The translations under genes and the position numbers were made by a program. Below, piece by piece: positions 36,570 to 46,002 of a stretch of 64,000 nt of DNA (positions are counted from its first letter, which is position 1; the number at the start of each line of letters is the position of its first letter). Source of the DNA: Bacteroidota bacterium (GTDB lineage Bacteria > Bacteroidota > Bacteroidia > Flavobacteriales_D > Crocinitomicaceae); contig JAJRQK010000005.1 of assembly GCA_024280295.1 (NCBI GenBank), positions 1 through 64,000 on the forward strand, given 5' to 3'. The notes under the pieces were generated by a model. That model was given only the letters and a program-made list of their open reading frames with translations, did no database searches and was not told where the DNA came from.

Positions 36570-38054
36570 TTAAGGCCCTACTGCAATGTAATCCTTTATT
36601 CCGCTCTCTGTCATAATCTCTAACAGGACGCCTTCTTTACTAATTGTTCGTAATTTATTTGTGAGTTGCTCAACACTTTGGATGCGGTCATTGTTGATTT
36701 TGGTGATGATCATGCCTTCTCGTAGACCTTTGGATTTTAGCTTCCCAGCTGTCAACGATTTGACTTTTACGCCACTTGTGATGTTAAGTTCCTTCTTCTC
36801 TATACTCGATAATGAACGAAAAGTTGCACCCATTGCGATGTTTTTTTCATTACTTGATTTTGAAATGAGTGATGTTTGTCCGTTACGGTTTCGCAGAACA
36901 AGTTTTTTTATTACTAGAGATCCTGCTGAATTCCTTACTGTAACTGATAATTTATCACCTGGACGACGTTTCCCTATTTCCTCTTGAAGTGAAGCTGTAG
37001 AATTAATTGTTTTTGTTCCAATTTTAAGAATAACGTCACCTTTCTTAATTCCTGCCTTTTGAGCACTCCCATTTGAAACTATTCCAGCAACGTAAACTCC
37101 TTTCAAATTTTTCAGACTGAATTCTTCTTTCATCTCTTGAGTAATGTCTGCTATCTGAACTCCCAAATATCCACGTTGAACTACTCCGTAATCAATAAGA
37201 TCTGTCATTACTTTTTTGACAAGATTCACTGGAACAGCGAAAGAATAGCCAGAATAACTTCCAGTTTCAGATGCGATTGCAGTGTTAATTCCAATAAGTT
37301 GCCCTTTCGTATTGACAAGAGCTCCACCGCTGTTACCAGGATTTACTGCTGCATCCGTTTGAATGAATGACTCAATTGGAACAATGTTATCTTTTCCACC
37401 TTGAGAAATTAGATTTAAGTTTCTCGCCTTTGCGGAAATTATTCCTGCTGTCACTGTTGATGTCAAATTGAATGGATTTCCAACGGCTAATACCCATTCA
37501 CCAACATTAATATTGTCGCTATTACCTAGTGGAAGTGAAGAAAGTCCTGTTTCATTGATTTTCAAAACAGCAATATCTGTTGAAGGATCCGTCCCTACAA
37601 CTTCAGCTGTGTACTTACGATTATCATTCAATGTTACTTGAATCTCTGTTGCGTTCTGAATTACATGATTGTTCGTTACAATATATCCATTGTTGGTTAC
37701 AATAACTCCAGATCCAGATCCTTCACCATATTGCTTTAATTCTCGCCCTCCAGATCCAGGACCATAGAAAAATTCAGAGAAGATGTCTCTCCTAAATGTT
37801 GTCGTTTCTAATTTAGTTGTGACATGAACAACTGAATTTAAACTGCTTTCAGATGCGAAAACAAAATCTTCAGCAGGTACAGCATTCGACCAAGAAAAGT
37901 TCGCATTCTTTGAGTTTGGTACCCCATCGTTATTAATTACTATGTCACTTTGGTTCGAAAATATATCATTCGAACTGATCATCATGTATCCTGCAAGTGG
38001 GAGCATTCCTCCTAAGAGTCCTAGAGCGAATAGCTTGAAATTTTTGCCTGTCAT
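36570..38054 (-). CDS. htrA: HtrA/Deg-type periplasmic serine protease
   Basis: 494 residues with an N-terminal membrane/signal segment (MTGKNFKLFALGLLGGMLPLAGYMM). Trypsin-like protease domain with catalytic His in 'VTNNHVIQNA', Asp in 'DIAVLKI' and Ser in 'NPGNSGGALVN', then two PDZ domains ('RGYLGVQIADITQEMKEEF...KAGIKKGDVILKI' and 'LREGMIITKINNDRIQ'). It degrades misfolded envelope proteins and may act as a chaperone. Monocistronic, divergent from the dapF region. Confidence 0.95.
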   Translation of the reverse strand: MTGKNFKLFALGLLGGMLPLAGYMMISSNDIFSNQSDIVINNDGVPNSKNANFSWSNAVPAEDFVFASESSLNSVVHVTTKLETTTFRRDIFSEFFYGPGSGGRELKQYGEGSGSGVIVTNNGYIVTNNHVIQNATEIQVTLNDNRKYTAEVVGTDPSTDIAVLKINETGLSSLPLGNSDNINVGEWVLAVGNPFNLTSTVTAGIISAKARNLNLISQGGKDNIVPIESFIQTDAAVNPGNSGGALVNTKGQLIGINTAIASETGSYSGYSFAVPVNLVKKVMTDLIDYGVVQRGYLGVQIADITQEMKEEFSLKNLKGVYVAGIVSNGSAQKAGIKKGDVILKIGTKTINSTASLQEEIGKRRPGDKLSVTVRNSAGSLVIKKLVLRNRNGQTSLISKSSNEKNIAMGATFRSLSSIEKKELNITSGVKVKSLTAGKLKSKGLREGMIITKINNDRIQSVEQLTNKLRTISKEGVLLEIMTESGIKDYIAVGP

Positions 38055-38207
38055 AATCTTCTGGTTTGTTGTGTTAATCTAACAATTATAACGCTATTGT
38101 TTTGAAATTCATACTCGTAGCGTTGTTAATCTTTGTTAAGCTGTGTGGCTTATAAAAACGGAATTCCCATAGACACACTAGCTAGAATAAACATATATTT
38201 GTTTCGA

Positions 38208-38927
38208 ATGAAAAACATTACTCGAACATTTATCATTTCTAATATAGTTTCGGCTGTAGTCCTTGTTTCGACTATTCCGCTTCTTGTTGGTCAAAAAACT
38301 GATATTCTCAATAATAAGCAAGATATTTGGAAAGGAATCCTTTTACTTCTCACATTCCTCTTGGGTTTTGTACTTCGGATCATGAAGTCAATAGAAGTCG
38401 CTAAGAACGGTAAAAGGAGCTTATCTATCATTGAGAAATTATTTTTAGGTGTATTATTCATGTTCGCTTTATCGTCGAGTTTAAATTTTGCATCAATTTC
38501 ATCAATTTATATTTTCGGAAGTCATGATTCAGATGGTGGTATGACATACACAATAATTCTAATTCTTTCATCAATTTTCATTCTCCTTTTTGAGGCTTTT
38601 ATGGTCTTCGCAGATGTGGCGCATGTTCCTACAAAACCAAAGAAATCGATTAACTTTCTTTACGGCTATTATATGTCTGCAGGGATAGCATTATCATGGG
38701 ATGTATCAATTATTGGAGGAGATAGTGGGCTTTCATTAGGAATGGAAAATTTATGGTCAGAATTAGGAGCTTATGTGTTGTTAGCTTTGATGATGATCCT
38801 CTCAATTCAACGATTATTTTGGTTCGAGGTATTTATCAATTCCAATGGTTGGCGAGATAATTTGAAAGTTGTGTCATCAATTGTACTTGTTTTAATTTGT
38901 GCGATCGTTCCTTTATTCTTTATCTAG
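38208..38927 (+). CDS. Multi-pass integral membrane protein of unknown function
   Basis: ATG 38208 (not the track start) gives 239 residues with about seven hydrophobic helices ('FIISNIVSAVVLVSTIPLL', 'GILLLLTFLLGFVLRIM', 'TIILILSSIFILLFEAFMVFADVAH', 'VVSSIVLVLICAIVPLFFI'). No catalytic motif or known signature is visible. It lies 35 nt upstream of dapF on the same strand, but dapF has its own -7 box, so co-transcription is optional. Confidence 0.75.
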   Translation: MKNITRTFIISNIVSAVVLVSTIPLLVGQKTDILNNKQDIWKGILLLLTFLLGFVLRIMKSIEVAKNGKRSLSIIEKLFLGVLFMFALSSSLNFASISSIYIFGSHDSDGGMTYTIILILSSIFILLFEAFMVFADVAHVPTKPKKSINFLYGYYMSAGIALSWDVSIIGGDSGLSLGMENLWSELGAYVLLALMMILSIQRLFWFEVFINSNGWRDNLKVVSSIVLVLICAIVPLFFI

Positions 38928-38949
38928 AGATTCAGAATAGAACTTTTCA

Positions 38950-38957
38950 TATCTTTG
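38950..38957 (+). promoter_or_regulatory. -7 box of dapF, implying an almost leaderless mRNA
   Basis: TATCTTTG is a perfect TAnnTTTG box ending 5 nt before the dapF ATG (38963), which puts the predicted start of transcription at or within 2-3 nt of the start codon. No clear -33 TTTG is visible. Confidence 0.5.
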
Positions 38958-38962
38958 CTACA

Positions 38963-39736
38963 ATGAGAGTTTCATTCACTAAATATCAAGGAACAGGTAA
39001 TGATTTTATCATGTTAAACAACATGTCTAGAGATTATTCAGACCTTTCTATCGAGCAAGTTTCTTTCTTGTGCTATCGAAAACTTGGAATTGGAGCAGAT
39101 GGTCTCATTATAGTATCAGAAAGCAATATAGCTGATTTTCACATTGATTATTATAATTCTGATGGCTCCCAGAGTTTTTGCGGAAACGGTGCGCGATGCA
39201 GCATTGCTTTTGCTAAGGAGATAGGAATTATTAATTCTGAGACACGCTTCGATGCAATTGATGGAATTCATTCGGCTTCTATTATAGGTGATATTGTTCG
39301 TTTAGAAATGCTCTCTGTTGATAAAATAGAATCAATTGGAGAAGACTTTTTCGTTGAAACTGGCTCTCCACATTATGTTCACTTGAAGAGAGATGATAGT
39401 TCAGATATAATTACTTACGGAAGACGTATTAGACACTCTGAAAGATATGAAAAAGAAGGAGTTAACGTTAACTACTTAAATAAAATATCGAATAATAGTA
39501 TTGAAGTTGAAACATACGAAAGAGGAGTGGAAAATGAAACACTTTCTTGTGGAACTGGTGTTACTGCATGTGCTTTAGTTCAGATGAAAATTCATTCTGA
39601 AATTGACAAAGTGAATGTTCAAACGAAAGGTGGTAACTTGACCGTCGAAGCAGAAAGAAATCAATCTGGTGGATTTAAGAATATCTGGTTGTCTGGACCA
39701 ACAAAACGTGTTTTTGATGGGAGTATTAACGTCTAG
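38963..39736 (+). CDS. dapF: Diaminopimelate epimerase
   Basis: Interconverts LL- and meso-diaminopimelate for lysine and peptidoglycan. ATG 38963 starts MRVSFTKYQGTGNDFIMLNN, the canonical N-terminus; 257 residues. The two catalytic Cys lie in 'NSDGSQSFCGNGARC' and 'ETLSCGTGVTAC'. It is the head of a tightly overlapping operon ending with the asparaginase-like gene. Confidence 0.96.
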   Translation: MRVSFTKYQGTGNDFIMLNNMSRDYSDLSIEQVSFLCYRKLGIGADGLIIVSESNIADFHIDYYNSDGSQSFCGNGARCSIAFAKEIGIINSETRFDAIDGIHSASIIGDIVRLEMLSVDKIESIGEDFFVETGSPHYVHLKRDDSSDIITYGRRIRHSERYEKEGVNVNYLNKISNNSIEVETYERGVENETLSCGTGVTACALVQMKIHSEIDKVNVQTKGGNLTVEAERNQSGGFKNIWLSGPTKRVFDGSINV

Positions 39737-40229
39737 TTATACGATTGACAAGATTGTTGATTTCAAAGAATCAAATTTAGATCCTGATAAGGTGATCTTA
39801 TGGATATGGCATGCCAACAAAATCCCTCCACATATCGGAATATCTTCAGAAGGAAAATATTTTAGCTTGAAATCAACAGGAAAGGATGTTAATTTACCAA
39901 TTGATCAAGTTATTCAGTTAATTCAACGGAAAAGTATTAAAACACTTGCTGTTGAACTTAATATTGATGTGAATACTGTTGATCTTGATACTGTATTTGA
40001 TCACTATTCAATAACCAAATCGAATCAAGTCACTTGTTTAACTCCTATTAAAAATGTTCTTCAGATGCGATCTCCATCTAAATTGGAACATTTACTGAGT
40101 GAACTTAGTGAGATGAAAGTAATTCGAAAATTTGTAGGATTCAATATTGATGCTTCATTTCAAGGAATACCAAATTACTCGGTGGAAGATATTCATTCTC
40201 GATTGGAAACCTTGGAACATGAAAGTTAA
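39717..40229 (+). CDS. Conserved-looking protein of unknown function in the dapF-mltG operon
   Basis: ATG 39717 overlaps the dapF stop by 20 nt; 170 residues, no signal peptide. The N-terminal half reads 'YTIDKIVDFKESNLDPDKVILWIWHANKIPPHIGISSEGKYFSLKSTGKD', which has a small alpha/beta look with a short 'HIGIS' strand; the C-terminal half is helical ('SPSKLEHLLSELSEMKVI'). The gene position (dapF - this - GNAT - mltG) suggests an envelope or peptidoglycan link. I do not recognise the family. Confidence 0.8.
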   Translation: MGVLTSSYTIDKIVDFKESNLDPDKVILWIWHANKIPPHIGISSEGKYFSLKSTGKDVNLPIDQVIQLIQRKSIKTLAVELNIDVNTVDLDTVFDHYSITKSNQVTCLTPIKNVLQMRSPSKLEHLLSELSEMKVIRKFVGFNIDASFQGIPNYSVEDIHSRLETLEHES

Positions 40230-40740
40230 TTCTACAATAAGTCTAAGGTCTGCGAAGTTGGAAGATGCAGAAATTATCCTCGATTGGGAGAATAACCTGG
40301 AAAACTGGGCGGTTAGTAGCAACAATAGCCCTTATTCATTGATAGATATTCAAATGCTCATTATTTCGCTACGGAATGTTAGGAAAGCTTGTCAAGCGAG
40401 ATTTATGATCATTCATAAAAGTTCGAATGAGATTCTTGGTAGTGTTGATTTGTATGAGATTGATTGGGGAAATAAAACAGCTGGTGTCGGTGTGTTAATT
40501 TCTAGTAAAAAGTATAGATCCAAAGGTTTTGCTTCGGAGGCACTTCTATTGTTAGAAGAACTAGCAATTAACGAATGGGAATTAAAACATTTCAATGCTG
40601 AGGTTCATTTAACAAATATTCCAAGCCTCAAACTGTTCGAAAAATGCGGTTACAAAAAAAAGGATGGTGTGATTAAAGCTAAATCCCCCAATGGTGATTA
40701 TATTGAAACGATTTTATTTGAAAAATGGTTAAACGACTAA
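40219..40740 (+). CDS. GNAT-family N-acetyltransferase (RimJ/RimL type)
   Basis: ATG 40219 overlaps the previous gene by 11 nt; 173 residues. Fold marks: 'ISLRSAKLEDAEIILDWENNLENW', 'IIHKSSNEILGSVDLYEIDWGNKTAGVGVLIS', P-loop-like 'KKYRSKGFASEALLLLEELAINE' and 'VHLTNIPSLKLFEKCGYKKKDG'. The 'LDWENN' opening resembles SpeG-like enzymes; the substrate is open. Being embedded between dapF and mltG, it may act on an envelope-related amine, which is inference only. Confidence 0.9.
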   Translation: MKVNSTISLRSAKLEDAEIILDWENNLENWAVSSNNSPYSLIDIQMLIISLRNVRKACQARFMIIHKSSNEILGSVDLYEIDWGNKTAGVGVLISSKKYRSKGFASEALLLLEELAINEWELKHFNAEVHLTNIPSLKLFEKCGYKKKDGVIKAKSPNGDYIETILFEKWLND

Positions 40741-41792
40741 TTTTATTTGCTTTTATCGCGACCATCGGAGTTGCAGTATATCTTGGGCGACACAAAATAA
40801 TGGGACTGTTTGGTGATGATACTCGGACAACAAATAGTTCTGAAGTAAAACTCTTGTTTCGAGAGAATCCAACAGCTGATTTACTTGCTGCAAAACTTGT
40901 AGAAGAAGGAATTCTTCCCAATGAGAAGATATTTAACGATTTTGTGAAATCAGAAGGTGTTGATACATCAAATTTTGCCGCTGGAAAGTATATTATCCTA
41001 TCAGGTACTCAATTGTCGGACCTAATAAATGGCTTTGTTAAAGGCGATAATGGGCATGGAAATGCAGAGGTAAAAGTCAATGTGACATTTAATCACTGTA
41101 TCGATATTCAGGACATTGGTGCGAATATTGGTCAGTGTATTTTAGCGGATAGTGCGTCAATTGTCGATTATATTCTCGATCCAGAAACATTAAATAAATA
41201 CGCTTTTACTGAAGAACAAATTCCTGCGTTGTTTATTCCTAAGCAATATCAGATGTACTTTGATACAGATGCAGCGGAATTTGTGGCATTCATGGCAGCA
41301 GAATTTAGGAACTACTGGAATGAAGAGCGAATGCAGAAATTGAAAAATGTTGGGTTAACATCTCCCTCACAGGCAGTAACACTTGCTAGTATCGTTTATA
41401 GTGAGCAATCTCGTGTTTCAGAAGAATGGCCGACTATTGCAAAGCTTTATTTGAATCGTATTAATCGCGGAATTCCACTCGAAGCTGATCCAACGTTCAA
41501 GTTTTGTTGGCCTGATCGATTGAAAGGAGTGGAACATTTACTAGATGTTCACAAAAACAAGGATTGTCCTTACAATACTTATTTACATACAGGAATTCCT
41601 CCAGGTCCAATATGCTTACCTCCTTACGATGTTGTTGATGCTGTTTTGAATCCAGCCAATGTTGATTACATTTTCCTTTGTGGAGACGGGACGGGGCATC
41701 ATAATTTTGCGACAACTAATTCTGAACACAATAAAAATGTAGCGGAATATCGAATATGGTTAAAGGAATACATGAAAAACAAGAATAAATGA
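40725..41792 (+). CDS. mltG: Endolytic murein transglycosylase MltG
   Basis: 355 residues with one N-terminal membrane anchor (MVKRLILFAFIATIGVAVYLG), a LysM-like part ('AKLVEEGILPNEKIFNDFVKSEG ... GKYIIL') and the YceG domain with the catalytic Glu in 'LASIVYSEQSRVSEEWPTIAKLYLNRINRGIPLEADPT' and 'YNTYLHTGIPPGPICLPP'. It cleaves nascent glycan strands and sets their length. It overlaps its upstream neighbour by 16 nt and the next gene by 4. Confidence 0.95.
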   Translation: MVKRLILFAFIATIGVAVYLGRHKIMGLFGDDTRTTNSSEVKLLFRENPTADLLAAKLVEEGILPNEKIFNDFVKSEGVDTSNFAAGKYIILSGTQLSDLINGFVKGDNGHGNAEVKVNVTFNHCIDIQDIGANIGQCILADSASIVDYILDPETLNKYAFTEEQIPALFIPKQYQMYFDTDAAEFVAFMAAEFRNYWNEERMQKLKNVGLTSPSQAVTLASIVYSEQSRVSEEWPTIAKLYLNRINRGIPLEADPTFKFCWPDRLKGVEHLLDVHKNKDCPYNTYLHTGIPPGPICLPPYDVVDAVLNPANVDYIFLCGDGTGHHNFATTNSEHNKNVAEYRIWLKEYMKNKNK

Positions 41793-42799
41793 GTGATTTA
41801 AAGAGAAGAACGTTTTTCAAATTAGGGTTGTTTGGTGTGGTATTGAGTCTTGTGAAACCAACCAAAGCTGCCGAACTACTGACAAATATAAAGGGAAGTA
41901 GATTTGCTGCTACACCAAAGAGAACAGTGATTTCGACATGGAGTCATGGGATGGAAGCTAATGAAACTGCATGGGAAGTGCTTTCTTCAAATGGGCGAGC
42001 ATTAGATGCTGTTGAGAAAGGTGTGATGACAACTGAGTCTGATATGTCTAACAGAAGCGTTGGAGCAGGAGGAAGGCCAGATAGAACAGGTCATGTTACG
42101 TTGGATGCCTGTATCATGGATGAGAAGTCACGCTGTGGTTCAGTAGCATACCTGGAAGGAATTAAGCATCCCATCTCAGTTGCACGTGGAATAATGGAGA
42201 ATACTCAACACGTTATGCTTGTTGGAGATGGTGCTAGAGATTTTGCGTTAGACTACGAATATGAAAAGGTTAAATCACCTATTAAAGAAGTTAAGAAAGA
42301 TTGGAGAGAATGGAAGAAAGAGAACAAGGATCTTTTTAAGAAGCCAACGATCAACCATGAAAATCATGACACGATAGGAATGCTCGTTTTAGATGATTAT
42401 GGTAACCTTAGTGGCGCTTGTACTACAAGTGGGTGGGCATATAAAATGCCTGGACGAGTGGGGGATTCTCCGATAATTGGTGCTGGGCTTTTTGTCGATA
42501 ATGAAGTAGGAGCAGCATGTGCAACAGGGTTGGGTGAAGCAATTATACGTATTGCTGGAAGTCATACTGTAGTCGAGCTTATGCGACAAGGGAAGTCACC
42601 GCAAGAAGCATGCAAGCTAGCGGTAGAACGTATTATTTCAAAACACGATGATCTTACCAATCTTCAGTGTGCATTTATAGCACTGGATAAGTTTGGAAAC
42701 TATGGCGGGTATTCTGTTTACAAAGGGTTTGACTTTGCACTGAAAACAGATGAAAGAAATGAAGTGGTCAAAGCGGATTATAATCTAAGTTGGGAGTAG
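41789..42799 (+). CDS. Isoaspartyl-peptidase/glycosylasparaginase-type Ntn hydrolase
   Basis: 336 residues. The N-terminus carries a twin-arginine-like signal (KRRTFFKLGLFGVVLSL). The Ntn-hydrolase core has the autocleavage/catalytic Thr in 'NHDTIGMLVLDDYGNLSGACTTSGWAYKMPGRVGDSPIIGAGLFVD' and 'GAACATGLGEAIIRI'. Family members cleave N-linked Asn-sugar bonds or beta-aspartyl peptides after self-processing at Thr. Export through Tat would let it work on envelope glycopeptides, consistent with its place after mltG. ATGA overlap with mltG. Confidence 0.92.
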   Translation: MSDLKRRTFFKLGLFGVVLSLVKPTKAAELLTNIKGSRFAATPKRTVISTWSHGMEANETAWEVLSSNGRALDAVEKGVMTTESDMSNRSVGAGGRPDRTGHVTLDACIMDEKSRCGSVAYLEGIKHPISVARGIMENTQHVMLVGDGARDFALDYEYEKVKSPIKEVKKDWREWKKENKDLFKKPTINHENHDTIGMLVLDDYGNLSGACTTSGWAYKMPGRVGDSPIIGAGLFVDNEVGAACATGLGEAIIRIAGSHTVVELMRQGKSPQEACKLAVERIISKHDDLTNLQCAFIALDKFGNYGGYSVYKGFDFALKTDERNEVVKADYNLSWE

Positions 42800-43171
42800 C
42801 GTTTTGTCCTGTTTCCAATCTTCATAGGGGCACCCAAAACGGTTCTCTAGTCTCTCAATCTCATTGACGAGCCTTTTTAAGTAGCCAAACATCACTTAAT
42901 GTTTTAATCATGAGAGTCTGATCGTTTTTCTAACTTATCCAATTCAATAGACTTAGAGTGAAATTAATCTAAATGGTTTTGTGAATAATAAGGTTAATCA
43001 CATTGGTATATTGCTCCTAATAGATTTAATTAGTGTCGGGGACTCTATTGAGAAATCCTGCTAATTTCACACCGATCAATATTTGTTTAATTCAAATGTC
43101 AATTCCAACTACGTAATTTATTTGCGCTCTAATTGGTGAAATTCCCGATAGGTATTATCTGATTTTCACTA
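42800..43171. other. Intergenic stretch, no gene recognised
   Basis: About 370 bp after the asparaginase-like gene. Several stops occur in all frames, and no repeat or RNA-like fold was seen apart from the terminator at its right end. Confidence 0.55.
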
Positions 43172-43201
43172 AAAAGCGAGAATCAATTGACCCTCGCTTT
43201 T
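43172..43201. terminator. Bidirectional terminator between convergent genes
   Basis: AAAAGCGAG / CTCGCTTTT is a perfect 9-bp stem with a 12-nt loop, with A-run and T-run on the two sides, serving the plus-strand operon and trxB. Confidence 0.8.
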
Positions 43202-43249
43202 AAAATTAATTTTCACCGTTGCAACTCTACTAATCCAACAATTGTATAG

Positions 43250-44200
43250 TTAATGTCCTTTCGCAGCTAAATAACGTTCAGCATCCAAAGCTGCCATGCA
43301 GCCCGTTCCGGCTGCTGTTACTGCTTGACGATAGGTTTTATCCGCAGCATCTCCAGCAACGAAAACGCCCGCGACATTCGTTTTTGAAGTCCCTGGTTGT
43401 TCGTAGACAATGTAACCTGTATCATCCAAGTTGATGTAGTCCTTAAAAATATCCGTGTTTGGTTTATGTCCAATAGCAACAAAGAATCCTGTTGCTGGAA
43501 TATCTTTAACTTCACTTGTCTTATTATTCTTGACACGAACTCCAGTTACAACTTGTCCATCACCTAATACTTCTTCAGTTTCAGTATTGAACAGGATTTC
43601 AATATTCTCTGTATTCTTAACGCGCTCTGCCATGATTTTAGAAGCTCTAAATTCGTCTCTTCTAACAAGCATAGTAACTTTCGCACATAGTTTTGATAGA
43701 TAATGTGCCTCTTCACATGCAGAATCTCCCGCACCAACAATCACTGTTTCTTGTCCTCGATAGAAAAATCCATCACAAACTGCACAAGCAGAAACTCCTC
43801 CGCCGAGTTTGAGGTACTTTTGCTCACTCTCAAGTCCAAGGTATTTTGCAGTTGCACCTGTTGAAATTACTATTGTATCAGCGTGAATTTCTTTACCGTC
43901 ATCTGCCCAAGCTTTGTGGACACTTCCTGAGAAATCAACTTTTGTGATGAACCCAAATCTTACGTCAGTTTCAAATCGTTTCGCCTGTGCTTCTAATTGC
44001 ACCATCATCTCTGGACCTGTAACCCCTTCTGGGTATCCTGGGAAATTTTCAACTTCATTCGTTGTTGTTAATTGTCCCCCTGGCTGCATTCCTTGATATA
44101 ACATTGGACTCATATCTGCACGTGCAGCATATATAGCAGCTGTATATCCAGCAGGTCCTGATCCAATAATTAGGCATTCTACTTTTTCGATCTCGCTCAT
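43250..44200 (-). CDS. trxB: Thioredoxin-disulfide reductase
   Basis: 316 residues. FAD-binding 'LIIGSGPAGYTAAIYAARADMSP', redox CxxC in 'SACAVCDGFFYRGQ', NADPH Rossmann 'VIVGAGDSACEEAHYLS', and C-terminal 'VAGDAADKTYRQAVTAAGTGCMAALDAE'. It reduces thioredoxin with NADPH. A -7 box TACTTTTG lies on the minus strand (plus 44238-44245), giving a leader of about 34 nt. Confidence 0.97.
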   Translation of the reverse strand: MSEIEKVECLIIGSGPAGYTAAIYAARADMSPMLYQGMQPGGQLTTTNEVENFPGYPEGVTGPEMMVQLEAQAKRFETDVRFGFITKVDFSGSVHKAWADDGKEIHADTIVISTGATAKYLGLESEQKYLKLGGGVSACAVCDGFFYRGQETVIVGAGDSACEEAHYLSKLCAKVTMLVRRDEFRASKIMAERVKNTENIEILFNTETEEVLGDGQVVTGVRVKNNKTSEVKDIPATGFFVAIGHKPNTDIFKDYINLDDTGYIVYEQPGTSKTNVAGVFVAGDAADKTYRQAVTAAGTGCMAALDAERYLAAKGH

Positions 44201-44366
44201 ATTCTGTATCTAAAATTTATCTCATTTGACGTAAGAGCAAAAGTAACATTTCAACTAGAACTAAAATATGATTAAAATTTCTTTCTATATATCGCACTAA
44301 AATTTCTAGGAATTCAATGATTTTAAATCATCACCTTAGGTTTTAATAATCAAAACAAGGTATATA

Positions 44367-44398
44367 TTTTGCTATTGACAAAAAGAACACTAATTTTG
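44367..44398 (+). promoter_or_regulatory. Canonical Bacteroidota promoter of the helicase gene
   Basis: TTTTG (44367-44371), 19 bp, TAATTTTG (44391-44398): both elements and the spacing fit the -33/-7 consensus exactly. The predicted leader is about 23 nt. Confidence 0.75.
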
Positions 44399-44424
44399 TA
44401 CCCACTTTTTCTGCCAAATATATT

Positions 44425-45936
44425 ATGATTGATACTGAATTGTACGAAGCCAAAACCCTCTATCCATTCCAAGAACAGACGGTTATTTCGATCTTAAAAG
44501 AGTTAAAAGAGAACGGGAAGGATTTTAATCTCCTATTTCAATTGCCAACTGGTGGAGGAAAAACGGTTATTTTCTCTGAAATTGCTAGACGATATATTGA
44601 AGAAACGAATGAAAAAGTTCTAATTCTTACACATCGTATCGAACTTTCGGTTCAAACGAGTCGTCAACTTACAGCTATTGGAGTTGGTAACATGGTGATT
44701 AGCAGTGAGGTGAAAGAAATTCCAAAAGACTGTGATCACGAATGCTTTATTGCGATGGTTGAGACATTGAATAATCGCTTGAATGATGACAAAGACTTTA
44801 TTAAAGGAGTTGGTTTGGTTATCGTTGATGAGGCACATTACAACAGTTTTCGAAAGATATTCCAGTTTTATGATAATGCAAATATCTTGGGAGTTACAGC
44901 AACGCCATTAAGCAGTAACAAGGCTCTACCATTAAATGATAATTACAATAAATTACTAGTTGGAGAAAGTATTTCTTCTTTAATCGAATGCGGTTATCTA
45001 GCTGATGCTGATTCATATACATACGATGTTAACTTGCATGGATTGAAGATTGGTTCTAATGGTGACTTTACAGTTAGTAGTTCTGATGTTGTTTATGGAA
45101 ATTACTTTATGCAGGAGAAATTACTCTTTGCTTATGAGGAAGTTGCAGTTGGAGATAAGACTTTGATTTTCAATTCTGGAATTGAGACATCACTTCGTGT
45201 GGAGGAAACATTCAAGAAACGAGGTTATCCAATTCGACATCTAGATTCAACGTTTAGTGATAAAGATCGTAAGGATGTTTTAGCCTGGTTCAAGAAGACA
45301 GATGATGCAATATTGACTTCCGTCGGGATTTTGACGACAGGATTCGATGAACCGACAGTTCAGACTATCATTTTAAATCGTGCTACTCGTTCGTTAACAC
45401 TCTACCATCAAATGATAGGACGTGGATCAAGACGTCTCCCGAAAAAAGCACGCTTTAAAGTAATTGATCTTGGGAATAATGTGCGTCGCTTTGGGGTTTG
45501 GCAAGATTTCCTTAATTGGCAAGATGCGTTTAAATTCCCAGATCGATTCTTAGAGGCAAGACTGAGCGAAACTGAAGACTTAGAATTCGAGGTTGAATTT
45601 GAATTTCCCCGTGTTATATCTGATGCACTCAAGGTCGATATGATGGATGGATTCAACATTAAAGAAGTTTATTACGAATGTGTCGATAATGGCCATAAAG
45701 GAAAGGTTGCAATCGATGCTTCCTTAGACAATCATTACGATACAATAATGGCATCCGCTGAAGATTATTTTCATGGATTGGAGCTAATGGATATGTTACG
45801 TGATCACATCGATCATCGATTGAAGCGCTATACAAAATGTATTACTAAGAGTACACCGAACTATTTGAAATATATCACTGAAACCTATCATAGACAACTC
45901 CGTCAAAGATTAAGAGCCAATTTGGAAGACGATTAG
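44425..45936 (+). CDS. Superfamily 2 DEAD/DEAH-box helicase
   Basis: 503 residues with all motifs: Q-like 'TLYPFQEQTVISIL', I 'LPTGGGKTVIF', Ia 'LILTHRIEL', II 'VIVDEAHYNSF', III 'VTATPL', IV-V 'ILTSVGILTTGFDEPTVQTIIL', VI 'HQMIGRGSRRLPKKARFKVIDLG'. It is of the XPB/RAD25-UvrB-like group used in DNA repair or restriction. A helical C-terminal ~110-residue tail has no known domain. No methylase or nuclease gene lies beside it, so a defence role is not supported here. Confidence 0.92.
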   Translation: MIDTELYEAKTLYPFQEQTVISILKELKENGKDFNLLFQLPTGGGKTVIFSEIARRYIEETNEKVLILTHRIELSVQTSRQLTAIGVGNMVISSEVKEIPKDCDHECFIAMVETLNNRLNDDKDFIKGVGLVIVDEAHYNSFRKIFQFYDNANILGVTATPLSSNKALPLNDNYNKLLVGESISSLIECGYLADADSYTYDVNLHGLKIGSNGDFTVSSSDVVYGNYFMQEKLLFAYEEVAVGDKTLIFNSGIETSLRVEETFKKRGYPIRHLDSTFSDKDRKDVLAWFKKTDDAILTSVGILTTGFDEPTVQTIILNRATRSLTLYHQMIGRGSRRLPKKARFKVIDLGNNVRRFGVWQDFLNWQDAFKFPDRFLEARLSETEDLEFEVEFEFPRVISDALKVDMMDGFNIKEVYYECVDNGHKGKVAIDASLDNHYDTIMASAEDYFHGLELMDMLRDHIDHRLKRYTKCITKSTPNYLKYITETYHRQLRQRLRANLEDD

Positions 45937-46002
45937 TCTAGCCCTTTTATGGAAAATGAACTAAACCTGCATCTTAATGTACAGGTAATAAATTCTAATA
46001 CC

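Noticed and set aside
44425-45936. Helicase as part of a restriction or phage-defence island
   Set aside because: The neighbours (trxB, zinc-ribbon protein) contain no nuclease, methylase or other defence gene, and the promoter is a standard housekeeping type.
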